From an uncultured delta proteobacterium (GTDB taxonomy: Bacteria; Desulfobacterota; Syntrophorhabdia; Syntrophorhabdales; Syntrophorhabdaceae): a DNA stretch of 10,270 nt. Each line of letters starts with the position of its first letter. The stretch's first letter is position 1. Location: assembly GCA_903872255.1 (NCBI GenBank), contig CAIQJW010000078.1:1-10270 (forward strand), in the 5' to 3' direction. A program made the translations under genes and the position numbers. A model generated the notes under the pieces. The model worked only from the letters and a program-made list of their open reading frames with translations, did no database searches and was not told the DNA's origin. Positions 1 to 7,734 of this stretch are shown piece by piece.

Positions 1-1
1 C

Positions 2-2257
2 GAGCGCGACAGCAAACGCCAACTGGTCCCCGCAGCCCTACGGCCCGAGTACGTGACTGTCCGCTACATAGTGCCCATAGCCAACAACGAGCCCGCCGTG
101 GGCTACGACATCAATTCGGAACCGATCCGGCGTGACGCCATCAACCGGGCCAGGGCATCGAAAAACATGGCCGTGACCTCGCCCATCCAGCTAGTGCAGG
201 AACAGAGAAAGCGGATCGGTATCCTCGAGCTTGCGCCGGTGGTGAACGCCCCGATGGCAGGCGCCAGGGGCGCGGCAACAGAGATTGCCGGTTTTGCCGT
301 GGCGGTGACCAAGATCGACGAGATGGTCCAGATCGCGACCCGGGGCAAGGTTCCGGCGGGACTGGTGTTCCAGTTGATAGACCCCCATGCGCCTGCCGAC
401 CAGGGTTTGCTCTACCGTTCCGATGCATCCGACGCGAACAGCAAACCGCTGACATCGGCTCCCGAATGGAAGACCGCGCTGCGCATGGGCGACCGCGACT
501 GGGAGCTGTCGGTCTTCACCGCGAAAAGCTACCGGCAGCAGCACCGGCCCTGGATGGCCTGGGTGGCAGGTGTGGCGGGGCTCATGTTCGCCACGCTCCT
601 TCAGGTCCTCATGCTCGGCATGACCGGCCGGACGGCCGTGATCGAGCGAAAGAGCGAGGCGCTGAAGACAAGCGAGGAGCGCTACTATCGTCTGTTCAAT
701 GACAGCCCCCTTCCGATGTGGCTGTACGAGGCCGGCAGCCGGCGGTTCCTTATGGTCAACCATCGGGCGGTGGCGCATTACGGGTGGACGGAAGAGGCCT
801 TTCTGAAAATGGCCCTGCCCGACATTCTGATACCCGGGGACGGACCCGCTTTAAGCGATATCCCGATGGGTCAATCCATCCCCGAAAATGCCGCTGAATG
901 CCGCCACATCAGGCCGGACGGCTCGGTAATAGATGTGGTTGTCCATTCATCACCGGCCAAATTCGGCGACCTCGATGCCCGGCTGGAAGTGATCCAGGAT
1001 ATCACCGAGAACAAGAAGAATCGGGAGCAGTTGCTGTTGGCCGATAGGGAAAAGGAACTCGCAAAAGCCGCCACAAAGGCAAAAAGCGAGTTTCTGGCGA
1101 GCATGAGTCATGAAATACGCACGCCAATGAACGCGATTATCGGCATGGCTGATTTGCTTCTCGAGAGCCCGCTGACCGTTGAACAGGCTAAATATGTCAA
1201 TATATTCAGGAATGCAGGCGAAAATCTGCTGCACATCATTAATGACATACTCGATTTTTCCAAGATCGAGGCTGGCCAGATACCCCTCGAATCAATTGCT
1301 TTTAGCTTGCGCGGCCTGCTTCATGAATTAGTGGACATTATGACCTTTAAAGCCGCCGAGAAGGGTATCGCCCTTACTTGTACGGTAGCTCAGGATGTTG
1401 ACGACCAATTGGCCGGAGACCCGAACAGGATCAGCCAAATATTGCTTAACCTCGTCGGTAACGCTCTCAAATTTACGGATAGGGGAGGTGTGCACATCTC
1501 GGTAGAAAAGGTCGAAGACAGGCCTTCCGATGCTGAGCAGTCATCCGACGCAGTGCACCTGCTCTTTATGGTCAAAGATACGGGAATCGGCATTCCCCCG
1601 CAAATGGTTGACACTATTTTTGACAAATTTACCCAGGCTGATACCTCTATTTCCCGCAAGTTCGGGGGCACCGGGCTTGGCCTCGCCATCTGCCGACAAC
1701 TGGTAAAGCTCATGGACGGAAAATTATGGGTCGAAAGCGCCGAAGGAGTCGGCAGCACTTTTTGTTTTAATCTTTCTCTGAAAAGAGGCGTTCAGGGATC
1801 TTTTGCCGATACGTCAGACCGGGGTCCGCAGACTGCCGCCAATAAGGAGACCGGGGCAACTCAAAGCCCCCTAAAGATACTTATCGTGGAAGACAATGAG
1901 GACAATCGTCTCCTGTTGCTGTCCTACGTTGCAAAGCTTCCTCATAGCATACAGATTGCGGTCAACGGTGCGGAAGCTGTAGAAAAAATAGCTGATGGGG
2001 AATCATACGATATTATTTTCATGGATGTTCAGATGCCCGTGATGGACGGTTACACCGCAACGGGGCGCATCAGATCTTTGGAGAGCGACCGCAATCTCAA
2101 GCCCGCAATTATTGTGGCCTTGACCGCTCACGCCTTGAAGGAAGACGCGCGGAAAAGCATTGTCGCCGGTTGCAATGGGCATCTCACGAAACCGATCAGG
2201 AAACAGGAATTTCTTTCTGCCCTGGAAGTTTTTAGACGTGAAATTCCATCCGGCTGA
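2..2257 (+). CDS. CHASE-PAS hybrid sensor histidine kinase/response regulator, 5'-truncated by window edge
   Basis: This is a membrane-bound hybrid kinase that senses a periplasmic ligand and relays phosphate His to Asp within one protein. The frame is open from base 2 with no stop. The GTG at 53 is an internal Val, because the residues before it (RPEYV then TVRYIVP) already belong to a CHASE domain, so the true start lies upstream. Numbering from GTG 53: CHASE remainder 1-~130 (RRDAINRAR, PIQLVQEQ); one membrane helix ~167-190; PAS ~210-320; HisKA with SHEIRTP and phospho-acceptor H353; HATPase_c with N box N466/N470, G1 box DTGIGIP from D509 and G2 box GGTGLGL 538-544; REC with ED 613-614, phospho-acceptor D658 in MDVQMP and K713 in LTKP. 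All catalytic residues are present. There is no DNA-binding output domain, so a separate partner (HPt or regulator) is expected outside the window. The first ~800 bases are visibly GC-richer than the kinase half. The ligand is unknown; CHASE domains are known to bind small molecules such as cytokinins or peptides. Confidence 0.95.
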   Translation, partial: ERDSKRQLVPAALRPEYVTVRYIVPIANNEPAVGYDINSEPIRRDAINRARASKNMAVTSPIQLVQEQRKRIGILELAPVVNAPMAGARGAATEIAGFAVAVTKIDEMVQIATRGKVPAGLVFQLIDPHAPADQGLLYRSDASDANSKPLTSAPEWKTALRMGDRDWELSVFTAKSYRQQHRPWMAWVAGVAGLMFATLLQVLMLGMTGRTAVIERKSEALKTSEERYYRLFNDSPLPMWLYEAGSRRFLMVNHRAVAHYGWTEEAFLKMALPDILIPGDGPALSDIPMGQSIPENAAECRHIRPDGSVIDVVVHSSPAKFGDLDARLEVIQDITENKKNREQLLLADREKELAKAATKAKSEFLASMSHEIRTPMNAIIGMADLLLESPLTVEQAKYVNIFRNAGENLLHIINDILDFSKIEAGQIPLESIAFSLRGLLHELVDIMTFKAAEKGIALTCTVAQDVDDQLAGDPNRISQILLNLVGNALKFTDRGGVHISVEKVEDRPSDAEQSSDAVHLLFMVKDTGIGIPPQMVDTIFDKFTQADTSISRKFGGTGLGLAICRQLVKLMDGKLWVESAEGVGSTFCFNLSLKRGVQGSFADTSDRGPQTAANKETGATQSPLKILIVEDNEDNRLLLLSYVAKLPHSIQIAVNGAEAVEKIADGESYDIIFMDVQMPVMDGYTATGRIRSLESDRNLKPAIIVALTAHALKEDARKSIVAGCNGHLTKPIRKQEFLSALEVFRREIPSG

Positions 2258-2265
2258 AACCGGAT
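2248..2265 (+). other. Small perfect hairpin over the kinase stop codon
   Basis: ATCCGG (2248-2253) and CCGGAT (2260-2265) form a 6-bp perfect stem around a 6-base loop that contains the TGA stop at 2255-2257. No T-run follows, so this is not a canonical intrinsic terminator. It might slow readthrough into the MoxR operon 55 bases later, or be chance. No other terminator is seen between the kinase and the next gene. Confidence 0.35.
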
Positions 2266-2320
2266 ATGATGCCCTGGCTGTCGAGAATCCATTACAAAAT
2301 ATCATATTGCGAGGTGGTGC

Positions 2321-3271
2321 ATGACAGATGAAATAATTCAGTCTTCGAGCGAGACTATGAAGAAAATTGCGGGGAACATCGAACAGGTCATGAAGGGTCA
2401 ATCCTCGGCGATACGCAAACTTCTCGTGGCTTTTGCCAGTGGAGGCCATGTCCTTCTTGAAGATTTTCCAGGCACAGGCAAAACTACCCTTGCAAAGGCG
2501 CTTGCCCTCTCTACCAATGTAAAATTCAGCCGAATACAATTTACGCCGGACCTTTTACCCTCTGATATTCTCGGTGTTTCAGTCTTCGACCAGCACAATC
2601 AGTCGTTTCATTTTCACAAAGGGCCTATCTTTACAAACATCCTGTTGTCCGATGAAATAAACCGGGCCTCACCAAGGACGCAGTCGGCGCTGCTTGAGGC
2701 TATGGCTGAAAACCAGGTAACCATCGAGGGCAACACCTACAGATTTGACGACATCTTTTTTGTTATAGCCACGCAAAATCCTGTTGAATTTCGCGGCACG
2801 TACCCCCTGCCGGAGGCCCAAATGGACCGTTTTGCGCTCAAGTTCAGCCTCGGATACGTGACGCCGGAAGAGGAAGTGGCCATGTTGTCATCGCAGGAGA
2901 TCAGGCATCCAATTGAAGACATCTCGGCGTGCGTATCGGTGGAAGATGTTCTTGACCTCAGACGCAATGTGAAAAAAGTGCGGATAAGCGATGAGCTGAA
3001 GCGCTACATCGTGGATGTTGTCGGTGCGACAAGGACTACGCCCGGCATCCAGCTTGGGGCAAGCCCGCGGGCTTCCCTGGCTTTGATAAAAGCCGCACAG
3101 GCTGTCGCTCTCTTAGATGGCAGGGATTTTGTGATCCCAGAGCATATCCAGGAGATCGCAGCCCATGTTATTGCCCACCGGACAGTCATAGACCCTCAGG
3201 CGCGTTTTTCCGGCGTCACGGCGGAGTCGATTCTCGATGATATTATAAAGAAGATCCCCGTGCCCGCATAG
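2321..3271 (+). CDS. MoxR-family AAA+ ATPase
   Basis: This is a cytoplasmic AAA+ ATPase of the MoxR family (AAA_3 plus lid domain), 316 aa, a normal length. MoxR proteins are thought to act as chaperone-like ATPases that activate or assemble partners encoded beside them. Visible motifs: Walker A ending GTGKT at 51-55 (K54); Walker B ILLSDE with D111/E112 followed by the MoxR signature INRASPRTQSALLEAM; sensor 1 in IATQNP (N153); the PLPEAQMDRF segment with R170; and sensor 2 GASPRAS with R250. All ATPase residues are intact. ATG 2321 is preceded by a GAGGTGG-type Shine-Dalgarno sequence about 4 bases away, which supports this start. The DUF58 gene begins 8 bases after the stop, and the transglutaminase follows. 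This gene order matches a widespread operon type, so the three are probably co-transcribed. The gene lies 63 bases after the kinase; whether it is co-transcribed with it is unclear. Confidence 0.95.
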   Translation: MTDEIIQSSSETMKKIAGNIEQVMKGQSSAIRKLLVAFASGGHVLLEDFPGTGKTTLAKALALSTNVKFSRIQFTPDLLPSDILGVSVFDQHNQSFHFHKGPIFTNILLSDEINRASPRTQSALLEAMAENQVTIEGNTYRFDDIFFVIATQNPVEFRGTYPLPEAQMDRFALKFSLGYVTPEEEVAMLSSQEIRHPIEDISACVSVEDVLDLRRNVKKVRISDELKRYIVDVVGATRTTPGIQLGASPRASLALIKAAQAVALLDGRDFVIPEHIQEIAAHVIAHRTVIDPQARFSGVTAESILDDIIKKIPVPA

Positions 3272-3279
3272 GTTGAACG

Positions 3280-4602
3280 ATGAAGCGGATGGTATACATT
3301 TGGTTCCGGGCGTTTTCCGGGTTCAGGCACCGCGTGACCAGACGGTTCACGCCTGTGGGAAGGTTCGTTCTGGCCGGGATCGCGGCATCTGCTATTTTTG
3401 GCCTGGATACGACGAAAACCACGGCGTATCAGGCATTTACGTGTCTGGTAGCGCTCATTGCAGTTGCTCTTGTCTGGAATATGTTTTTCCGGGTAAACCT
3501 TACGGCCTTAAGGATTTTGCCGCGTTTCGGTTCTGCAGGACAGATGTTGTCGTATCGAATTAAAGTTATTCATTCCGGTGATAAACAATTGAATGGATTA
3601 TTTCTGCTTGAGAACCTGCCGGACCCCCGGCCGTCTTTCGCCGATTATGTCAAGGCCGGGTTTGGCCTTAAGAAAGAATACCGGCGTTGGGAGCAGCTCA
3701 TCGCTATGAATCAGGTTGCTGTAGCTGACAAGCAATCAATACCCGTGCTGATGCCAAAAAGTGAGGTTGAGATCAAGGCCGGGTTCGTGCCCTTGAGGAG
3801 GGGCCGCATTGAGTTCGAATCGTTGTCGGTGGGCAGGGCCGACCTGTTTGGCCTCATCAATGCGTATGCCACCGTGCCCTTGAAACAGCATGTCCTCATC
3901 CTGCCGAAACGTTATGTTCTGCCCGATATCAAACTTCCCGGCAACCGTGCATACCAGTTGGGCGGCGTTGCCCTGTCAACTTCGGTGGCAGACTCGGAAG
4001 AGTTCCAGTCGCTCAGGGAATACAGGCCCGGCGACCCGCCGCGCAAGATCCATTGGAAAAGCTGGGCAAAGACCGGCAAGCCCATTATCAAGGAATACCA
4101 GGATGAGTTTTTTGTGAGGCATGCCCTGATACTGGACACGTTCATGGAAGGGGAATTGAGTGAAGTGTTTGAAGAGGCAATATCGGTAGCCGCATCGTTT
4201 GCATGCACGGTCCAGACCCAGGAGTCGCTGCTCGACTTGATGTTTGTCGGTACCGAAGCCTTTTGCGAGACTATCGGAAGGGGCCAGGGGCAGATCGAGC
4301 ACTTTCTGGAGATACTTGCCTGTGTGAGACCCCGCTACGACAAGGCGTTTTCCGTCCTTAATCATCACGTGGTTTCAAGGCGCCCCGTTATAAGCGGCTG
4401 CGTTTGCGTTCTGCTTGCGTGGGATAAAGACAGGAGCGATTTCGTCCACAACCTGCATGTGCTTGGATTGCAGCCCCTTGTCATTGTCATCACGAACCCG
4501 GAGTTTTCGAATGTGCCTGCCCTTGAGAGTGTTGAGGAGAAACCGGGATGGCTCTACCTGCTCACTACGGGTAAGATCGAAGAGGGGCTCGCGAAAATAT
4601 GA
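3280..4602 (+). CDS. DUF58 domain membrane protein
   Basis: This is a 440-aa DUF58 protein with two N-terminal membrane helices (~29-43 and ~51-70), a beta-rich middle region, and the hallmark DUF58 block at residues 248-264 (YRPGDPPRKIHWKSWAK), followed by a VWA-like core (HALILDT) in the C-terminal part. DUF58 proteins typically pair with MoxR ATPases, and their molecular role is not settled. ATG 3280 lies 8 bases after the MoxR stop, with only a weak AGG upstream, so translation is probably coupled to the MoxR gene. A second in-frame ATG at residue 4 (3289) is an alternative start. The gene ends in an ATGA overlap with the transglutaminase start. Most likely it is a membrane partner of the MoxR ATPase in this envelope module. 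Family assignment is firm; function is inferred from context. Confidence 0.93.
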   Translation: MKRMVYIWFRAFSGFRHRVTRRFTPVGRFVLAGIAASAIFGLDTTKTTAYQAFTCLVALIAVALVWNMFFRVNLTALRILPRFGSAGQMLSYRIKVIHSGDKQLNGLFLLENLPDPRPSFADYVKAGFGLKKEYRRWEQLIAMNQVAVADKQSIPVLMPKSEVEIKAGFVPLRRGRIEFESLSVGRADLFGLINAYATVPLKQHVLILPKRYVLPDIKLPGNRAYQLGGVALSTSVADSEEFQSLREYRPGDPPRKIHWKSWAKTGKPIIKEYQDEFFVRHALILDTFMEGELSEVFEEAISVAASFACTVQTQESLLDLMFVGTEAFCETIGRGQGQIEHFLEILACVRPRYDKAFSVLNHHVVSRRPVISGCVCVLLAWDKDRSDFVHNLHVLGLQPLVIVITNPEFSNVPALESVEEKPGWLYLLTTGKIEEGLAKI

Positions 4603-6578
4603 GTACACCACCCCTTTTTCTCGGCGCGACAATGCTTTTTTGGGGCTGGCAGGCTGGATTTCTCTGGTTTGGTGTTGCAGGGGCTGTCATCCTTGAAGGG
4701 TCACGGCTCATCGGGTTGCGATGGGACCTGTCTCCAACTGATCTGAAACGTGTCGTTTATCTGTGCGATCTCCTGCTCATCGGCGGGATCGTCTATGTTT
4801 TCTTAACGGCCGGCAGGGCAAATTTCGTGGATGCGATGATATCCTTGCTGCGGGCAACCCCGCTTGCCATACTTCCGCTTATCGTCGCACAGACGTACAG
4901 CGCCGTGAATAAAATAGATATCAACCTGCTGAGGCTTGTCGTCAGTAAGAAGCGTGCACAGAAAAAGGACCAACCGCCAAGACTGGTCGATCTTTCCTTC
5001 CCCTATTTTGCGATCTGCCTCTTGTCGGCAAGCGCCGCAAATATCAGGACCCCGTGGTTCTATGCAGGGTTCGCAGTTTTGCTGGCGTGGGCGCTGCGGG
5101 CACATCGTCCGAAGGCCTTCTCGCCCGTCGTCTGGATGCTTCTCATCGTTTCGGTCGGAGGCCTGGGATTTGTCGGCCACATCGGACTCAATAAGCTGCA
5201 GGGTGTTGTGGAGGAGTTTGCCGTGGCAGCCCAGGTGCCGGGCGAAGCTCCCGATGCATATAAAAGCAAAACGGCGATCGGTCGTATCGGTTCGCTGAAA
5301 CTCTCCGAGAAGATCCTACTCCGGGTGATGACGGATAAAGAAGGGCCCCGGGCGCCTTTTCTTCTGCAGGATGCCGGTTATGATATGTATGGCGCATCCA
5401 CGTGGTTTGCCCGCGGCTCTGTCTTTAAGCCCGTCAAGCCCGGCCAGAATGGCACAACCTGGGATCTTCACAATGTGCCTGCCCCGAAAAAGATCATGAG
5501 CATATCGGCGTATCTAAAGGGAGGCAAGGGGATACTGGCCCTGCCGCGCGGCGCATCGCACATAGAGAATTTGCCGGTGAGGGATATGAAGCTAAGCGGG
5601 TTCGGGACCGTGACGGTTGGTGACGGCCCCGCTCTTGTGAATTACATGGTCCGGTTTGACACAAATGCCGCTCAGCTGGCGCCGCAGCAGGAGGCAGACC
5701 TGAAGTTTCCTCGCGATATGTCCCCCGTGTTATCTAAGCTGGTTGACGACCTTCAGCTCAAAACAAGATCGCCCCACGAGGTCATTCAGACCGTGACCCG
5801 GTATTTCAACGACAATTTTCACTATTCGACATACACAAAGAGCGTTGAGATGAAAGACCCCATTCAGGATTTTCTTGTGAGGTCCAGATCCGGGCACTGT
5901 GAATATTTTGCTACGGCGACCGTCCTCGTGCTCAGGGCAGCCGGAATTCCTGCCCGGTATGCAACAGGCTATGCTGTCCAGGAATACAGTCCGCTGGAAA
6001 AGACGTATATCGTGAGATCGAAACACGCCCATGCCTGGGCACTTGCCTTTGTTGACGGTGCCTGGCGTGATGTGGACACCACCCCGTCTTCGTGGTACGA
6101 CGCCGAAAAGAACGATTCGGGGCTCACGGCTGTTACCGATCTGTGGTCATGGCTCGTTTTCAAGGTTTCCGGGCTGATATGGAGCGATCAAAAGAGCATG
6201 TTTGCGTATTATCTCATATGGATCGCCGTACCTATCGTCATCATATTCGTGTGGAGGTTGTATCTCAAAAAACGGGTCTTCCTGCGAAAAACAAAGCAGA
6301 AGCCAAAGGCCGTCAGTTTGCCTCAAATGGGAAAGGATTCGGAGTTCTACGCTATCGAAAGCGAATTGACCCGGCGAGGGCTCAGCCGTCAAACATGGGA
6401 ACCCGTTAACGTATGGATCAACAGGATTTGTTTCGATACTGCCACGCCCGACCTGCTAAAGCAGATCGTGTCACTCCATGATCGATACCGGTTTGATCCT
6501 GACGGATTAAGCCGAGAAGAGCGCGAAGCCCTGAAAGAAGCTGCACGAACATGGCTTGCGGACACTGGCAACCGGTAA
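4599..6578 (+). CDS. tgpA: TgpA-like membrane transglutaminase with C-terminal DUF4129-like tail
   Basis: This is a 659-aa integral membrane protein. Several hydrophobic segments fill residues ~9-195. A large, probably periplasmic region follows with a transglutaminase-core domain at ~380-500, then one more helix (~534-556) and a cytoplasmic tail of about 100 residues of the DUF4129 kind. The papain-like triad is visible: C434 in SRSGHCEYFA, H478 in HAHAW and D493 in VDTTP; the 15-residue His-Asp spacing is usual for the family. The architecture matches TgpA, an inner-membrane protein with a periplasmic transglutaminase domain described in Pseudomonas aeruginosa, whose gene is likewise in a MoxR/DUF58 cluster. 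The substrate here is unknown; a peptidase rather than a cross-linking role is also possible. The start ATG 4599 overlaps the DUF58 stop (ATGA), which argues for translational coupling. The gene symbol is by analogy with the Pseudomonas gene. Confidence 0.92.
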   Translation: MSTPPLFLGATMLFWGWQAGFLWFGVAGAVILEGSRLIGLRWDLSPTDLKRVVYLCDLLLIGGIVYVFLTAGRANFVDAMISLLRATPLAILPLIVAQTYSAVNKIDINLLRLVVSKKRAQKKDQPPRLVDLSFPYFAICLLSASAANIRTPWFYAGFAVLLAWALRAHRPKAFSPVVWMLLIVSVGGLGFVGHIGLNKLQGVVEEFAVAAQVPGEAPDAYKSKTAIGRIGSLKLSEKILLRVMTDKEGPRAPFLLQDAGYDMYGASTWFARGSVFKPVKPGQNGTTWDLHNVPAPKKIMSISAYLKGGKGILALPRGASHIENLPVRDMKLSGFGTVTVGDGPALVNYMVRFDTNAAQLAPQQEADLKFPRDMSPVLSKLVDDLQLKTRSPHEVIQTVTRYFNDNFHYSTYTKSVEMKDPIQDFLVRSRSGHCEYFATATVLVLRAAGIPARYATGYAVQEYSPLEKTYIVRSKHAHAWALAFVDGAWRDVDTTPSSWYDAEKNDSGLTAVTDLWSWLVFKVSGLIWSDQKSMFAYYLIWIAVPIVIIFVWRLYLKKRVFLRKTKQKPKAVSLPQMGKDSEFYAIESELTRRGLSRQTWEPVNVWINRICFDTATPDLLKQIVSLHDRYRFDPDGLSREEREALKEAARTWLADTGNR

Positions 6579-6703
6579 AGTTCCCCGACAAGGCCTCCGT
6601 GACGACGGTCCCCTACATGTTCAAGGTCAGTCAGCAGGCAGGAGGGGCAATGGGATTCCAGCAGATAATGCCCTGCACCCCGGTATATGCGAAATTGCCG
6701 TGA
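6551..6703 (+). CDS. Possible 50-aa micro-ORF overlapping the transglutaminase end
   Basis: This is a 50-codon frame from ATG 6551 to TGA 6701-6703, overlapping the last 28 bases of the transglutaminase gene. Outside the overlap its codons favour G/C in the third position, and the peptide (KASVTTVPYMFKVSQQAGG, then MGFQQIMPCTPVYAKLP) has balanced, protein-like composition. No good Shine-Dalgarno sequence precedes the ATG, so it would depend on coupling to the upstream gene. I do not recognise a family. It could be a real small protein, the relic of a degraded gene, or a chance open frame. Apart from this and the G-run near 6835, I see no feature in the 270 bases between 6578 and 6849: CCGT/ACGG at 6597-6608 is only a 4-bp stem, and no convincing promoter or terminator is visible. 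Confidence 0.3.
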   Translation: MACGHWQPVKFPDKASVTTVPYMFKVSQQAGGAMGFQQIMPCTPVYAKLP

Positions 6704-6834
6704 ATGACCCTTCCGGAGGTTCCTTTTTCGTTTCATACCGGGAAGAGTGCAATGAAGTTGGGGCAGCATAAAGAAAAGAAGAAAGTGACAGATTGGCAGC
6801 CGTATGGGAAGATTGATGATGATTGGTAATCCAC

Positions 6835-6843
6835 GGGGGGGGG
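6835..6843 (+). repeat. G9 homopolymer just upstream of the barrel gene start
   Basis: Nine consecutive Gs end five bases before the GTG at 6849. A run of G can pair with the CCUCC of the 16S anti-Shine-Dalgarno sequence using one G-U wobble, so it can serve as the ribosome binding site for GTG 6849. If translation began instead at ATG 6804, 6816 or 6819, the run would lie inside the coding region (as CGG GGG GGG GTT), where slippage would shift the frame. Confidence 0.7.
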
Positions 6844-6848
6844 TTAAC

Positions 6849-7676
6849 GTGCTTACGAAATTTGGATTAATACTGGGGTGCATGCTCGTATTTCTTGTTT
6901 CGGCGGTTCAGGCTGCCGACGACAACAAGGCGGATCTGCATACCAACGAGACGGAGCTGGCTAAAAAGGTGCAGAACCCCATATCGGACCTTGTGAGCAT
7001 ACCGTTCCAGAACAACATCAATTTCGGGTACGGATCAAGGAAGAACACCCAGTATATCCTTAACATACAACCCGTTGTCCCATTGAGCCTCAATAAGGAG
7101 TGGAACCTCATCGTGAGGACGCTTATCCCGGTAGCGGACCAGCCCGTGCCAGAGAGGAAATTTGGTCTTGGAGACGTCCAGATGACACTGCTCCTTTCCT
7201 CTGCCACGTCGGGCAAACTCACCTGGGGTTTGGGCCCAATTTTCCAGTTCCCAACCGCTACGGGCGATTCCCTGGGCCAGGGCAAATGGGCCGCCGGACC
7301 AACGGCAGCCGTCATCCTTATGAAAGGCCCGTGGGTCGTGGGGGTGATCGGGAACAACATCTGGTCCTACGCAGGCGAGAGCGACCGTCCTGCAGTAAAC
7401 CAGTTCCAGGTCCAACCCTTAATAAACTACAACCTTCCCAAAGGTTGGTATATTTCCGTATCGCCCCTTATCACGGCGAACTGGAAAGCGGATTATGCAA
7501 GCGACCGGTGGACGGTCCCCTTGGGCGGCGGTGTGGGGAAGATCTTCAAGATCGGGAAATTAGCCTTCAACGGTTCGCTGGCAGCCTTTGGTAACGTGGT
7601 TAAACCCGAGGCGGGCCCTGACTGGTCTATCCGGGCGCAGATAGGCATCCTTCTGCCGAAGGCCCTGTTTGACTAA
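6849..7676 (+). CDS. Outer-membrane beta-barrel 'transporter/neuromedin U-like' protein
   Basis: This is an exported beta-barrel protein of the family often labelled 'transporter' or 'neuromedin U' in proteobacterial genomes, related in style to the phenol-degradation MetA-like barrels. With GTG 6849 as start it has 275 aa and a textbook signal peptide: Lys near the N-terminus, a hydrophobic core LILGCMLVFLVSAV, and cleavage after VQA at residue 22. The mature protein begins ADDNK and has the family's LAKKVQNPISDLVSIPFQNN opening. It continues with alternating amphipathic strands (LNIQPVVPLSL, WNLIVRTLIPV, GLGDVQMTLLLS, LTWGLGPIFQFPTATG, WAAGPTAAVIL) and ends in hydrophobic residues with a final Phe-Asp, near the usual C-terminal aromatic of barrels. 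The frame is open further upstream to ATG 6804 (290 aa), but that would put 15 extra residues and the G-tract before the signal peptide. I prefer GTG because it lies 5 bases after a G-rich Shine-Dalgarno-like run. The transported substrate is unknown. It lies on the same strand as the transglutaminase operon, about 270 bases downstream. Confidence 0.85.
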   Translation: MLTKFGLILGCMLVFLVSAVQAADDNKADLHTNETELAKKVQNPISDLVSIPFQNNINFGYGSRKNTQYILNIQPVVPLSLNKEWNLIVRTLIPVADQPVPERKFGLGDVQMTLLLSSATSGKLTWGLGPIFQFPTATGDSLGQGKWAAGPTAAVILMKGPWVVGVIGNNIWSYAGESDRPAVNQFQVQPLINYNLPKGWYISVSPLITANWKADYASDRWTVPLGGGVGKIFKIGKLAFNGSLAAFGNVVKPEAGPDWSIRAQIGILLPKALFD

Positions 7677-7734
7677 GGAAAGTTCACGGGGAGAGTGCAC
7701 GCAGGATGATGCCGGGATCACTATGAAATATTTG

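Noticed and set aside
191..778. Long minus-strand open frame opposite the CHASE region
   Set aside because: It lies wholly antisense to a well-supported kinase domain in GC-rich DNA; the residues are rich in Arg, His and Gly and match no family pattern.
2003..2539. 178-codon minus-strand frame across the kinase/MoxR junction
   Set aside because: It is antisense to the conserved REC and Walker A regions of two clear genes, and has no recognisable domain.
6711..6730. Possible terminator CCT-TCCGG-AGG followed by TTCC and a T-run
   Set aside because: The stem has only three pairs, too weak to call.
6389..6883. 164-codon minus-strand frame over the transglutaminase end and the intergenic gap
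   Set aside because: Its composition is not protein-like (Pro/Arg/His-rich), half is antisense to the transglutaminase tail, and its start lies inside the barrel gene's signal peptide region.
7100..7594. 164-codon plus-strand frame inside the barrel gene
   Set aside because: It is a shifted frame of the barrel gene, which has a signal peptide and family-typical strands; this frame is Pro/Arg/Gly-rich.
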